Positions 46,633 through 55,409 of a DNA stretch of 64,000 nucleotides are shown one piece after another. The notes beneath the pieces were generated by a model that ran no database searches, was not told the origin of the DNA, and worked only from the letters and a program-made list of their open reading frames with translations. Position 1 is the stretch's first letter. Every line of letters starts with the position of its first letter. The DNA lies in NCBI GenBank assembly GCA_038217425.1, contig JBBQPM010000006.1, positions 46,563-110,562 on the forward strand. Reading direction: 5' to 3'. The translations under genes and the position numbers were made by a program. Origin of the DNA: JAIEPT01 sp038217425. Its GTDB lineage: Bacteria; Planctomycetota; Planctomycetia; Gemmatales; Gemmataceae.

Positions 46633-47712
46633 TTGTCCAAATATCTCTATCTCGCCCAACAATTCGAGAATCTCATTGCGGGGGGTCACTGGAATCCAGG
46701 CGTTCCCTCCATGCGTACGCTGACCGAGCAATTCCGACATTCCTCCGTGACGGTCTCGCGAGCGCTCCAGGAACTCTGCGCCCGTAAACGGCTCCGCTGC
46801 GTTCCCCGCTCCGGATACTTCTTGCTCACTGACGATCCGCCGAAATACACCTGGGGACTTATTCTCCGAATCACGCCCAGTCTCTGGCAGCCCACCCTTT
46901 GCAAGACCATCGCCGACGCGTTCGAAAGCGTCTTTCGGCTCGAGAAAAGCGAAATCCTCCTGGATCCCTGCGAGTGGAGCAGCGAAGTCTCGGCCGTGAA
47001 GTTCAGGCGCCAGCTGCTGCGCGCCAAAAACTCGGGCATGAACGGCCTCTTCCTCCTGCCGTCCGGAACCAGCGATTTGCACACGCGCCAGGAAGAGGCG
47101 ATGCTCGAGGTCTGTCGAAAGTCGGGCATCCCCGTCGTGCTCCTGGAACGCAACCTTCGGGGCCACGACAACCTCACGCACTGGGATGTCGTGGGCGCCG
47201 ACGATTTTACCGGCGGCAGGCAGTGTGCTCGCCATCTACTCGAGATCGGCAAACGGCGAATCGCGTTCGTCGCCGGTTCGCCGGTCAACAGCCATGAGCG
47301 CCGTCTGGCCGGGTATTTGTTCGAGCTTTTTCGCCACAACCAGGCCCACCCCAGGGATCTCGCCGAGTCTCTCATGCTCGACCAGCAGGACGGTTCGCTC
47401 TCAATCGCGCGCCAGCTTCTGGACGCCCAGGCCGACGGCGTGATCTGCTACCAGGATTATATCGCCCTGGGCGTGATCCAGGATTTGCTGCTGCAGGGAG
47501 CCGCGGTCGCCTCCAATATTGCAATCATGGGTTTCGACAACCTCCCGGTCAGCGAGGCATTTAGTATTTCCACCTATGCCCTGCCTTACGAACTCATCGC
47601 CAAAAACGCACTTGCGCGAATGCTGCAGCGCATCGAATCGCCGCAACTCGCGCCGATCCGCATCGAGTCGCCCGGCAGCATCATCCTCCGCAAGAGCAGC
47701 GTCAAGCGGTGA
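46633..47712 (+). CDS. GntR/LacI-hybrid transcription regulator
   Basis: A 359-residue protein. The start is taken at TTG 46633 (GGAAGAGAATC as SD); TTG 46618 is also in frame. Residues 1-75 form a GntR-type winged helix (MRTLTEQFRHSSVTVSRALQEL, SGYFLLTD). The rest is a LacI/periplasmic-binding-like effector domain: WGLILRITPS, GLFLLPSG, IPVVLLERN, GADDFTGGRQCARHLLEIGKRRIAFVAG, DGVICYQDYIALGVIQ and IAIMGFDNLPVSEAFSISTY. Such hybrids sense sugars. It divergently faces the gene at 44774-46552 across 80 bp, so it may control that gene or itself. Confidence 0.85.
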   Translation: MSKYLYLAQQFENLIAGGHWNPGVPSMRTLTEQFRHSSVTVSRALQELCARKRLRCVPRSGYFLLTDDPPKYTWGLILRITPSLWQPTLCKTIADAFESVFRLEKSEILLDPCEWSSEVSAVKFRRQLLRAKNSGMNGLFLLPSGTSDLHTRQEEAMLEVCRKSGIPVVLLERNLRGHDNLTHWDVVGADDFTGGRQCARHLLEIGKRRIAFVAGSPVNSHERRLAGYLFELFRHNQAHPRDLAESLMLDQQDGSLSIARQLLDAQADGVICYQDYIALGVIQDLLLQGAAVASNIAIMGFDNLPVSEAFSISTYALPYELIAKNALARMLQRIESPQLAPIRIESPGSIILRKSSVKR

Positions 47713-47751
47713 CCATGGATGTCGATTTTTGTCGTCGGCAAAAACCAATAC

Positions 47752-47835
47752 AAGCCACAGAGGGCACAGAGAACACCGAGAAATAGATCGGCCTTCGGCC
47801 ATTTTCCTCTGTGTTCTCTGTGCCCTCTGTGGCTT
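47752..47835. repeat. CCACAGAG-type inverted repeat, copy 2 (perfect)
   Basis: Arms of 25 bases (47752-47776 and 47811-47835) are exact reverse complements, beginning AAGCCACAGAGGGCACAG. It sits between convergent genes (regulator end 47712, SPFH gene end 47864), fitting a terminator. A small GGCC-TTC-GGCC palindrome is in the loop. Confidence 0.8.
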
Positions 47836-47863
47836 GATTCGATTTTCCTTCTCACGTTACGCC

Positions 47864-48805
47864 TCACGGCTTCCGCGGCGAGGCGAACGGAAACTGCATG
47901 AGATTGAAGCCGTCCGCGATCTGGTCGAGCAGTTCGAGCCGTGCCGACTGGCGCATTGATGTAAACAGCCGGGCGATTTGGTCGAGCCAGATCGCGTCGA
48001 TGACTTTTTGCGGATCTCGACCCTGGGTCAACTCGCGGAACTGCTGTCGGCGTTTGAGAAAATCCTCGGCCTCGCCCAGCGCCTGGGAAACGTGCTGCGT
48101 GGCGAAGACCTGGGCCTTGCGTTCCATTTCTTTCGTCCGCGTCTCGGCGTCGCTCAGGTTGGCGTCCGCCTGCCGCTTCGCTTGGTTGGCGCGCGTCTTC
48201 CGATTGGTCTGCGCCTGGGCGACCCTATCGAATGCGTCGCGCACCCCGTCGGGGGGATTGAGCATCGGCACGCTCACGCGCTCGATCTGTACGCCGAGTT
48301 CGTACGGGTCGATCCGTTTCTGCAGCGCCGACCGCAGCGCCTCGGGGAGCGTCCCCTTGCCTTCGAGCAAAATGGCGTCGACCGGCCGACTCGCGATCCA
48401 CTCGACGAGGACCGTCTCCCCGAGCCGCGCGAGCAGACCGTCGACGCGGTCTTCGTGAAGGGCGAATCGCTCGACCTGGTTTTCCTGGACGCGATACTCG
48501 ATCTCCGCCTGGACGTTGACGAGATTGTGGTCGCCCGTCAACAACTGGCCGGGAGGCGTGGCCGTCGGATCGTCGTCTTTCGCGGTGAAGCCGATGGTCA
48601 ACACGCGGACCTTGGCGACGTTGATAAGCTGAACGCGGTCGATTCCCCAGGGGAGCGCCAGATGTAGACCGGGCCGGGGCGATTCCTGCAGCACTCGGCC
48701 AAAGCGGCGCACGATGGCGCGCTCGCCCGACTTCACCAGCGTGATCGACGTCCACGCCGTGACCAGTGCTCCCGCAACGAGCGCCAATAGAAGCGTGCGT
48801 TTCAC
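47864..48805 (-). CDS. SPFH/band-7 protein, HflC-like (third gene of the operon)
   Basis: A 313-residue protein: an N-terminal signal-anchor helix (about 3-20), then an SPFH fold (GERAIVRRFGRVLQESPRPGLHLALPWGIDRVQLI, NLVNVQAEIEYRV), and a long helical C terminus (ALQKRIDPYELGVQIERVSV, then DAFDRVAQAQTNRKTRANQAKRQ). HflK/HflC proteins form a membrane ring controlling FtsH. The ATG overlaps the stop of the preceding HflC-like gene (48802-48805), so translation is coupled. Lower conservation at the C terminus than the neighbouring copy; may be the third ring subunit. Confidence 0.8.
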   Translation of the reverse strand: MKRTLLLALVAGALVTAWTSITLVKSGERAIVRRFGRVLQESPRPGLHLALPWGIDRVQLINVAKVRVLTIGFTAKDDDPTATPPGQLLTGDHNLVNVQAEIEYRVQENQVERFALHEDRVDGLLARLGETVLVEWIASRPVDAILLEGKGTLPEALRSALQKRIDPYELGVQIERVSVPMLNPPDGVRDAFDRVAQAQTNRKTRANQAKRQADANLSDAETRTKEMERKAQVFATQHVSQALGEAEDFLKRRQQFRELTQGRDPQKVIDAIWLDQIARLFTSMRQSARLELLDQIADGFNLMQFPFASPRKP

Positions 48806-49764
48806 TTCTTTTTCTCCGGCGTCAGTTTGGGCGGGTTGAACAGCAGATCGAACATCGGCCGATGCGCGGAGAGGAGCAGCACCGACCTCGAATCGCTGAG
48901 GATCGCCTGCAACTTCTCCATTTGCTTGAGAAATGCGAAGTATTCCGGGTCGAGCGACTGGGCCTGGTTGCGCAGCGCGAGCGCACGCGTTTCCGCCTCG
49001 CTGCGGATGCGCGTCTCGGCGAGCCGAGCCTCGGCGAGCATCTCCTGCACTTTGCGGTCGGCGTCGGCCTCGATGATGCGGGCGGTCTTTTCGCCTTCGC
49101 TCAGCGATTCGCTGACCTTCTGATCGCGCTCGCTGCGGATCAGTTTGAAGATCGATTCGCGGACTTCGCCGGGGTTACTGAAACGTCGTAGGCGCACATC
49201 CTCAAGCTGAATTCCGTACTCCTCAGTCACCTTCGCCTTGAGGGCGGCCAGCATGCGATTGCGGAGTTCGCGCACGGCGCCGTCGACGCGCGGCTTGCCG
49301 TCGTCGGCCGTTTTCGTCGAAACAAGATCTTCCATCCGCAGCTTGCCGATTTCGGCGCCGAGCTGGCTGTTGATGCGCGGCCCGAGAATCGCCCGCGCGC
49401 GGTCGTTGCTGCCGATCCGCTGCACGAACCGATCGACGCTCTTTTGATCCGCGATCTTCCAGACGACGTACGCCTCGACGGAAAGCGTCTTGTCGATGTC
49501 CTTCTTCATCGGATCGTGCGTCAGAAGTTCGGTCGCCGGCAGATCGAAACCTTGCAATCGGCGGTCGAGTCGCTGGATCGAGACGACTGGCCAGGGCCAG
49601 GAAAAATGCAGTCCCGCCTCGTCGGGATTGGACCCGTCGAACGTGGCGACGTGCCGGCCCAGCACGGTGACGTACGCGTATTCTGAGGCGTCAACCGTGA
49701 AGAAACATTGCCGCAGCACGAGGAGACCGAGGACGCCGGCGACGATGGCGAGGAAGATCTTCAT
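48802..49764 (-). CDS. HflC-like SPFH protein (FtsH modulator)
   Basis: A 320-residue protein with an N-terminal membrane helix (IFLAIVAGVLGLLVL) and an SPFH domain typical of HflC: EYAYVTVLGRHVATFDGSNPDEAGLHFSWPWPVVSIQRLDRRLQGFD, VEAYVVWKIADQKSVDRFV, and a helical stalk with REIESDADRKVQEMLAEARLAETRIRSEAETRALAL-like heptads. HflC with HflK modulates FtsH. Here the HflK role is likely held by the fused SPFH domain of the upstream gene. The start overlaps that gene's stop by 4 bp. Confidence 0.85.
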   Translation of the reverse strand: MKIFLAIVAGVLGLLVLRQCFFTVDASEYAYVTVLGRHVATFDGSNPDEAGLHFSWPWPVVSIQRLDRRLQGFDLPATELLTHDPMKKDIDKTLSVEAYVVWKIADQKSVDRFVQRIGSNDRARAILGPRINSQLGAEIGKLRMEDLVSTKTADDGKPRVDGAVRELRNRMLAALKAKVTEEYGIQLEDVRLRRFSNPGEVRESIFKLIRSERDQKVSESLSEGEKTARIIEADADRKVQEMLAEARLAETRIRSEAETRALALRNQAQSLDPEYFAFLKQMEKLQAILSDSRSVLLLSAHRPMFDLLFNPPKLTPEKKK

Positions 49765-52700
49765 TGCTTCTCCGAACGGGGCGTGACGAGTCCGGGCCGA
49801 AATTGTTCCGGATCGAACAGGTACAGATCGCGTCGGCCGCGAATCTTGCTTTCGGGAGCGTCGATGATCAGCAGTTCCCGGCCGCGAAGCCCCTTGCCGA
49901 TCACGTCCCAGTAGATGCGAAAATCGACGAGCGCCTGCTGCGCGCGGAGCTTCTCGGCCGTGTCGTCCTTGCCGGTGAGCAGTTTCTGCAACCCGAGAAA
50001 CGCCTGCTGAGCGAAGGGGATCTCGTTTCGGCCCGCGAGCTGCGCCTGCATTTTGACGAGTTCGCCCTCGGCTTCGAGAATGGTTTCCCGTGCCTGCCCC
50101 TGGGCCCGGGCGACGATCTGCATCGCCTCGGCCTCCGCGGTGATCTTGCGGCTCAGGGCGCGTTCGCGCGCGAGGTTCACCCGGCGATCCTTGTCCGCCA
50201 TCGCTTCGGCGACCTTGTAGTACGATTTCACTACTTCGCTGGGCGGATGCAGGTCGAGCAGCGCGATGCCCTCGATTTTAAGTCCCAGGCCGCGGGGCTC
50301 GTATTCCTCGAGCTTCGCTTCGAGACGCTGAAGCGCCTCCGTTTCGAACGCCTGTCGGCTCACGGTGAGCAGATCCAGGAACGGGCTGCTGGCGATCAGT
50401 TGTCGAAATACCGTCTCCGCGCTGGTGCGCAGCATTTCGTCGGCCTGGCTGACGCCGAAAAGGTACGCGCGAGCATCGACGATGCGGTAACGAACCGTCG
50501 CCTGCACGTCGACGAGTTTGCTATCGCCAGTCATCATCATCGCTTCTTCTTGCAGGCGGTTTTCTTTACGATGCGCGCTGGTCCACATCCACGAACGTTC
50601 GCCCTTCAGATTCTCCGGCGTTTCGCGAAAGCCGACGTCGACGGTCTTCAGGCGTTTCGAGACGCGTACGACATCGTCGATGGGCCAAGGAATGGTCCAG
50701 GTCCAGCCCGGTTCGAGGTCGGCAATGGGCCTGCCGAAGCGGCGCTGCACGGCGAACTCGTCGGGCGGAATCACCGTCATCCCCGAAAGCGCCCAACCGC
50801 CGACCGCCAGCCCGAACACGGCGAACGACGCCTTCTTCCAGTGGTGTTCGAGGTCGTGTACCCAGCCGGCGAAATCGAGATGGTTGTCGATCCAGACGTC
50901 GACGTCGCGGAGTTTGCCCTTGAGTCCGATCCACGACGCCGACTCGCTGGGCCGCTCGAACCACAGAAGCCGCATCGAATTGACGAGCACGAGGAAGGAG
51001 CCGAGCTGATGGTAGATGACCGCGGCGACAGGCGATTGCTCGAACCAGTCGGCCGGCGCGAAGAGAGGCCAAAGCCAGGCGGTGACGACGACGCCGACCA
51101 GATTGACGACGAACGCGAACCAAATAATGTTTTGACGAATGATGCGCACCGTCTCGCGCGAGAGCCGAAGCAGCAGCGGCAAGTTTCGTAGCGGCGGCCC
51201 CATGAGGACGATGTCGCCCGCCTCGGCGGCGAGGTCGGAACCGGTCATGCCGATGGCCAGGCCGACATGGGCGCGGGCCAGCGCCGGCGCGTCGTTGATG
51301 CCGTCGCCGACCATCGCGGTCTTCTTCGTGCCGAGCAATTCCTCGACGAGTTTGGCCTTCGCCTCCGGCAACAATTCCGCGTGAATCGCAGTCAGCGCGA
51401 GCGGCTTGGCGAGCGAATGCGCCGCCGCGTGGCGATCCCCCGTCAGCATGAGAATCGGATCGATGCCCGCCTCGCGCAGCGCGAGCAGGACGTTCTCCGC
51501 TTCCGGACGCAACACGTCGCGCACGCCGAGCGCTCCGAGAACCCGGCCGCCATGCGCGACGAGGAGCGCCGACTGTCCGGCGGCGTCGAGCGATTGCAGG
51601 TATTCTTCGACCGCGGGGGAGATCGTCAGGCCTTGATCGACGAGGAGTTTGCGTGTGCCGACAAGGACGGCGCCGGTGGCGAGCTGCGCAGAAATGCCGG
51701 CGCCGGGATGCGCTTTGAAGTCGCTGGGCGTTTCGAGCGTGAGCTGCCGTTCGCGGGCCGCGCGAACCAGGACTTGCGCGAGCGGATGTTCGCTGGCGAG
51801 TTCCGCGGAGGCGGCGAGGCGCAGCAGATCATCGGAGGCTGTCTCTTGTTCGCAGTAAATGTCGCCCAGTTCGAGTCGACCCTCGCTGAGGGTGCCGGTC
51901 TTGTCGAATGCGAACGCCTGGACCTCCGCGAGCCGTTCGAGGGCGGCGCCGCTCTTGACGAGGATGCCGGTCCCTGCGAGTCGGCCCAGCGCCGCGATGA
52001 CCGCTGCCGGCGTGGCCAGAATCAACGCGCACGGGCAAGCGACCACCAGGACCGACAGAGCCGGGTACGCGCTACGCTGGATCGCTTGGCCCATCGAGAG
52101 CTTGGGGAGCGCCGGCGCCCGAAACCAACCGCCGCTGAAGTGGAGCATGCACACGGCAAACGTCAGTACGGCCAGACCGAGGACGACGGGGAGGAAGTAC
52201 CGCGCCATGCGGTCTGCCGTCCGCTCCATTTGACCCTTGTCCTTGAGGGCCCGTGCGGTGAGTTCGACGACCCGCCCCGCCACGGTTTGGGCGCCGACCT
52301 TGCGCGCTTCGATGGTCAGGTTGCCGAACTGGTTGACGGAACCCGCGAGGACGTCGTCGCCCACGTCCTTGTCCTGCGGCAAATTCTCGCCTGTGAGCGC
52401 GCTGGTATCGACCGCGGATCGGCCCGCGTGCACGACGCCGTCAACCGGGATCTTGGCGCCGGGTTTGACGACGACGACGTCGCCGACCTGGAGATCCGAC
52501 ACGAGCGTGCGAATTTCCTGTCCGTCCCGCAGGAGCCAACAGCGCTGCGGAAAGACCTCGACAAACTGCCGCATGGCCCGTTGCGTGCGGTCGAACGTGA
52601 AGGCTTCGAGACATTCGCCGACGAGCCCGATGAAGACGACCTCGGCGGCGACGAGCGGTTGTTGGAGGAGGATGGCGCCGATGCAGGCGAGGGCCAGGGC

Positions 52701-52967
52701 GAGGTCGGCGCCGAGGTTGCCGTCGAGCAGGCTTTGCAGGGCGCCGTAGAGAATGCGGGCGCCGCCAAGCACGGCCGCGAGCTGGGCGAAACGGAGCGTG
52801 AAGAGCGTGCGCGGCAAGCCGTCGAACGTCGCGATGCCCGCCCAGGCGCCCAGGAACGGCAACACGTCGATCAGGATCAGCACGCCGAGGAATGCGGTGA
52901 ATGCGTAGAGCACCACCGGGGTCGGCGTCTTGAATACGGAGTCTTTCTGAGATATTTCGCGATGCAT
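49761..52967 (-). CDS. P1B-type metal ATPase fused to an HflK-like SPFH domain
   Basis: A 1068-residue protein with two parts. Residues 1-~670 are a P1B metal-transport ATPase: TGEN (192-195, actuator), CPC (311-313, in-membrane metal site), DKTGT (355-359, phosphorylation Asp355), HP (394-395) and GDGIND (554-559). There is no N-terminal Cys-x-x-Cys metal-binding domain. After a short linker (~675-712), a membrane helix (713-730) leads into an SPFH domain of HflK type (PPDEFAVQRRFGRPIADLEPGWTWTIP...DVQATVRYRIVDARAYLFG...), to the C terminus. HflC-like genes follow, overlapping by 4 bp. The metal and any FtsH link are unresolved. Confidence 0.9.
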   Translation of the reverse strand: MHREISQKDSVFKTPTPVVLYAFTAFLGVLILIDVLPFLGAWAGIATFDGLPRTLFTLRFAQLAAVLGGARILYGALQSLLDGNLGADLALALACIGAILLQQPLVAAEVVFIGLVGECLEAFTFDRTQRAMRQFVEVFPQRCWLLRDGQEIRTLVSDLQVGDVVVVKPGAKIPVDGVVHAGRSAVDTSALTGENLPQDKDVGDDVLAGSVNQFGNLTIEARKVGAQTVAGRVVELTARALKDKGQMERTADRMARYFLPVVLGLAVLTFAVCMLHFSGGWFRAPALPKLSMGQAIQRSAYPALSVLVVACPCALILATPAAVIAALGRLAGTGILVKSGAALERLAEVQAFAFDKTGTLSEGRLELGDIYCEQETASDDLLRLAASAELASEHPLAQVLVRAARERQLTLETPSDFKAHPGAGISAQLATGAVLVGTRKLLVDQGLTISPAVEEYLQSLDAAGQSALLVAHGGRVLGALGVRDVLRPEAENVLLALREAGIDPILMLTGDRHAAAHSLAKPLALTAIHAELLPEAKAKLVEELLGTKKTAMVGDGINDAPALARAHVGLAIGMTGSDLAAEAGDIVLMGPPLRNLPLLLRLSRETVRIIRQNIIWFAFVVNLVGVVVTAWLWPLFAPADWFEQSPVAAVIYHQLGSFLVLVNSMRLLWFERPSESASWIGLKGKLRDVDVWIDNHLDFAGWVHDLEHHWKKASFAVFGLAVGGWALSGMTVIPPDEFAVQRRFGRPIADLEPGWTWTIPWPIDDVVRVSKRLKTVDVGFRETPENLKGERSWMWTSAHRKENRLQEEAMMMTGDSKLVDVQATVRYRIVDARAYLFGVSQADEMLRTSAETVFRQLIASSPFLDLLTVSRQAFETEALQRLEAKLEEYEPRGLGLKIEGIALLDLHPPSEVVKSYYKVAEAMADKDRRVNLARERALSRKITAEAEAMQIVARAQGQARETILEAEGELVKMQAQLAGRNEIPFAQQAFLGLQKLLTGKDDTAEKLRAQQALVDFRIYWDVIGKGLRGRELLIIDAPESKIRGRRDLYLFDPEQFRPGLVTPRSEKQ

Positions 52968-53178
52968 GAGCGCCTTGTCGGCGGCAATTTAGGCCGGCTG
53001 GGAAAGATTTTCATGGTACGCGGGCCCGCCAGCCGTGTCAAGAAACCCGCCCGCATTCGAGCCGACGGGGAGCCGACGCGTCCCTTCCGCCCGGCATTCT
53101 CGGCATAACCGGACTTCCTACAATACCCGCTCGAACCCACCCACTTAGGCGTCGGGCGAGAATAAAGTCTGTATGCTT
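52968..53178. other. Intergenic region upstream of the ATPase-HflK operon, no gene seen
   Basis: The 362 bp between the start of the ATPase-HflK gene (52967, minus) and the dehydrogenase gene (53330, plus) hold no convincing coding region. The only structured part is the inverted repeat at 53179-53278. Promoters of both divergent genes should lie here; I cannot place them with confidence. Confidence 0.4.
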
Positions 53179-53278
53179 GGCCACAGAGAGCTCAGAGGAC
53201 ACCGAGTAAGCAAGCTCGCAAACGCGATATTTTCGGATGCTTTCCGATTTCTCAGTGTCCTCTGTGCTCTCTGTGGCT
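53179..53278. repeat. CCACAGAG-type inverted repeat, copy 3
   Basis: Arms 53179-53206 and 53251-53278 pair at 25 of 28 positions (GGCCACAGAGAGCTCAGAGG and its complement). Unlike the other two copies it lies between divergent genes, so it is not simply a shared terminator. Confidence 0.72.
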
Positions 53279-53329
53279 CGATTTTCTTGACGACTTTATT
53301 TTAGCCCACGCCCTTACTCCGAGAGCATC

Positions 53330-54385
53330 ATGCCAACGTATCCCGCTTCGACCTGGACCGATTTCGCCCAGCGTATGTTCGAGGCGGTCGGCCTCCCTGA
53401 GGAAGAGGCCAACCGCGTCGCGACCAGCCTCGTCGACGCCAACCTGTGCGGCCACGATTCGCATGGCCTGATCCGCATCAACCAGTACATCGACGCCGTC
53501 CGCGACGGCCGACTCGTGCCCGGCGCCGAGTTTAAAGTCGTCAAGGAAACCGCCGGCATCCTGGTCGTCGACGGCGGCAAAGGCCTCGGCCAAGTCCAGG
53601 CGCATCGGCTCCTGCAACGTTTGATCCCACGCGCCCAGGCGCTGGGCCTCGCCGCCGGCACGCTCAAACACACCGGGCACATCGGCCGGCTGGGCGAGTA
53701 CGGCGAAGTTGCTGCGGAGCATGACATGGCCCTCTTCGCCACCGTCAACAATCACGGGTTCGGCCGGGCCGTCGCGCCTCCGGGAGGCAAGGAAGCGCGC
53801 ATCGCCACCAATCCGCTGTGCCTGTCGGTGCCGACCGACGGCGAACCCGTCGTGCTCGATATCGGTACCAGCGTCGTGGCCGAAGGAAAGGTTCGTGTCT
53901 GCTACAACAAGGGCGTGCAGACGCCGCCCGGCTGGCTGCTGGATCCCGAAGGGAATCCGACGACCGATCCAGGCGTGCTGTACAAGGAGCCGCGCGGCTC
54001 CATTCTGCCGCTGGGGGCGCCTGGCTCGGGGTACAAGGGCTTCGGCATCGGCTTGTTGCTCGACATGTTCGTAGGCGGTTTCTCCGGAGCGCCGTGCAGC
54101 ACGCCGGGGGCTCCGAATCTTTCGGCCAACGCGGTCTTCTTCTTGCTGCTGGACATCAGCCAGTTTGCGGGCAAGGAACACTTCTTAAGAGAAGTAACGG
54201 GCCTGGCGGGGAACGTTCGCAACACGCCGAGGTCGGAGGGGGTGCCGGAAATTGTGCTGCCAGGGGATCCGGAGCGGAACACGAAGGCGGCGCGGCTCAA
54301 AAGCGGCATCACCGTCGACGACGGCACCTGGGGGCAGCTCACGCATCTGGCGGAGAAGCTGAAGGTGCAAGTTCCGTATCTGTAG
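53330..54385 (+). CDS. Ldh2/malate dehydrogenase-family NAD(P)-dependent oxidoreductase
   Basis: A 351-residue protein of the Ldh_2 (YbiC/YlbC, ComC) family, unrelated to classical L-lactate dehydrogenases. Landmarks: GHDSHGLIRINQYID near residue 45 (catalytic His region), GLGQVQAHRLLQRLI, KHTGHIGRLGEYGE, FATVNNHG, NPLCLSVPTDGEPVVLDIGTS, KGFGIGLLLDMFVGGFSGAP and EIVLPGDPE. Members oxidise malate, sulfolactate, ureidoglycolate or related hydroxy acids; the substrate cannot be fixed from sequence. The start ATG 53330 is weakly supported by GAGAGCATC. Confidence 0.85.
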   Translation: MPTYPASTWTDFAQRMFEAVGLPEEEANRVATSLVDANLCGHDSHGLIRINQYIDAVRDGRLVPGAEFKVVKETAGILVVDGGKGLGQVQAHRLLQRLIPRAQALGLAAGTLKHTGHIGRLGEYGEVAAEHDMALFATVNNHGFGRAVAPPGGKEARIATNPLCLSVPTDGEPVVLDIGTSVVAEGKVRVCYNKGVQTPPGWLLDPEGNPTTDPGVLYKEPRGSILPLGAPGSGYKGFGIGLLLDMFVGGFSGAPCSTPGAPNLSANAVFFLLLDISQFAGKEHFLREVTGLAGNVRNTPRSEGVPEIVLPGDPERNTKAARLKSGITVDDGTWGQLTHLAEKLKVQVPYL

Positions 54386-54389
54386 GTTG

Positions 54390-55136
54390 TCACCGTCGGC
54401 GCCGGCGGTTCGCGAGGATGGCGAGGACCGCCAGTCCGCAGAGCAGACATACTTCGAGTATGCCCGGCCCGAATGATTCGCTGGAAACTTCAGGCGGCGG
54501 ATCGTTCGGCGCTGGCGTGGGCTCGAAGCGGAACTTCAGCTCACGCATCCGTTCGCGTTCGGCCTCGGTGAGGTCGGGCCGCGGCTTCTTCAGCAGCGTC
54601 TCGCTCGGGCCGATCCAGTTCGTGATGGACAAGGGGCTGTCATTCACAAAGGTGAGGTCGACGAATCCAGCCTCGGCTTCATAGGTGCCGTCGCGGAACG
54701 AGACGTTGCCCGCTGCGGGCATCGTCGCCTGAAAGGTGAAGTCGCAGCGCAGGTGGCCGAGCGGCTGTTTCTTTTCGTCCCAGAGCGTCGTCTGCTGGCT
54801 GGCACAGGTGAAAACGAGCGAGGCGCCGTTGACTCGGGCGTCGAGCCGTTCCGCCAGGTCGTTGGCATGAGCGGCCGCGAACTGACGATAAAACTCGGGG
54901 AATCGTCCCACGAAATCTTCGTAGCGCAGCACGGGACGAAAGCGTTCCATGTCCTTGAGGACCTGCAACTCTTCGACGTCGAGTCGGTACTCGACATGAA
55001 GTTGCAAGGTTTGCGGATCGACTTGCCGCAGACGGACGGCGATGGTCCGATCGTGCCCCTCCTTGGTGACGGGATGCGCCAGCAGAGGGGACGTGACCAG
55101 AGCCAACGCGAGGGTTAGTCCAACGAACGTTTGCAT
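54390..55136 (-). CDS. Exported protein with C-terminal membrane anchor, unknown function
   Basis: A 248-residue protein. ATG 55136 is chosen because a signal peptide (MQTFVGLTLALALVTSPLLA) begins there; the open frame extends into the palindrome at 55176-55363, a repeat, so that extension is not coding. The first mature residues (HPVTKEGHDRTIAVRLRQ) and the RLDVEELQVLKDMERF strand weakly recall periplasmic domains linked with nickel/cobalt transport (AHPLGN-type), not certain. A C-terminal helix (LEVCLLCGLAVLAILA) ends RRRRR, like a sorting or anchor signal. Convergent with the Ldh2 gene (4-bp gap). Confidence 0.68.
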   Translation of the reverse strand: MQTFVGLTLALALVTSPLLAHPVTKEGHDRTIAVRLRQVDPQTLQLHVEYRLDVEELQVLKDMERFRPVLRYEDFVGRFPEFYRQFAAAHANDLAERLDARVNGASLVFTCASQQTTLWDEKKQPLGHLRCDFTFQATMPAAGNVSFRDGTYEAEAGFVDLTFVNDSPLSITNWIGPSETLLKKPRPDLTEAERERMRELKFRFEPTPAPNDPPPEVSSESFGPGILEVCLLCGLAVLAILANRRRRR

Positions 55137-55175
55137 TTTGACAAAAGGGGATGAAACTGGAGTGTTGTTTGATCT

Positions 55176-55363
55176 CGGCCTGAAAGGCCGTCTCTTATAG
55201 CCCAGGCCGTCAGGCCTGGGTAAGCGGATATGTGTAATCGGCCCTGTAAGGGCCGCTCGCCAGTCGCCAACCGACGCCGAGCGACCCCTACAGGGTCGGA
55301 ATCCAAGAAACATTCTTACCCAGGCCTTACGGCCTGGGCTATAAGAGACGGCCTTTCAGGCCG
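55176..55363. repeat. 188-bp near-perfect palindrome (48-bp arms)
   Basis: Arms 55176-55223 and 55316-55363 are reverse complements at 47 of 48 positions. Each arm holds two smaller palindromes (CGGCCTGAAAGGCCG and CCCAGGCC...GGCCTGGG), and the centre holds an imperfect CGGCCCTG.../...CAGGGTCGG pair. It lies between two tandem minus-strand genes. Such nested REP-like structure suggests a mobile or DNA-structure element. No transposase nearby. Confidence 0.82.
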
Positions 55364-55409
55364 AAGAGAACAGCATTCACACGCATTTATTCGAGGGTGA
55401 ACCGCCTGA

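Noticed and set aside
51267..53108. Long open frame on the plus strand (613 codons)
   Set aside because: Antisense to the P1B ATPase-HflK gene with its full set of motifs; product is low-complexity Arg/Glu/Asp-rich.
55137..55313. N-terminal extension of the anchored exported protein
   Set aside because: It runs into the palindromic repeat, and a signal peptide begins at 55136.
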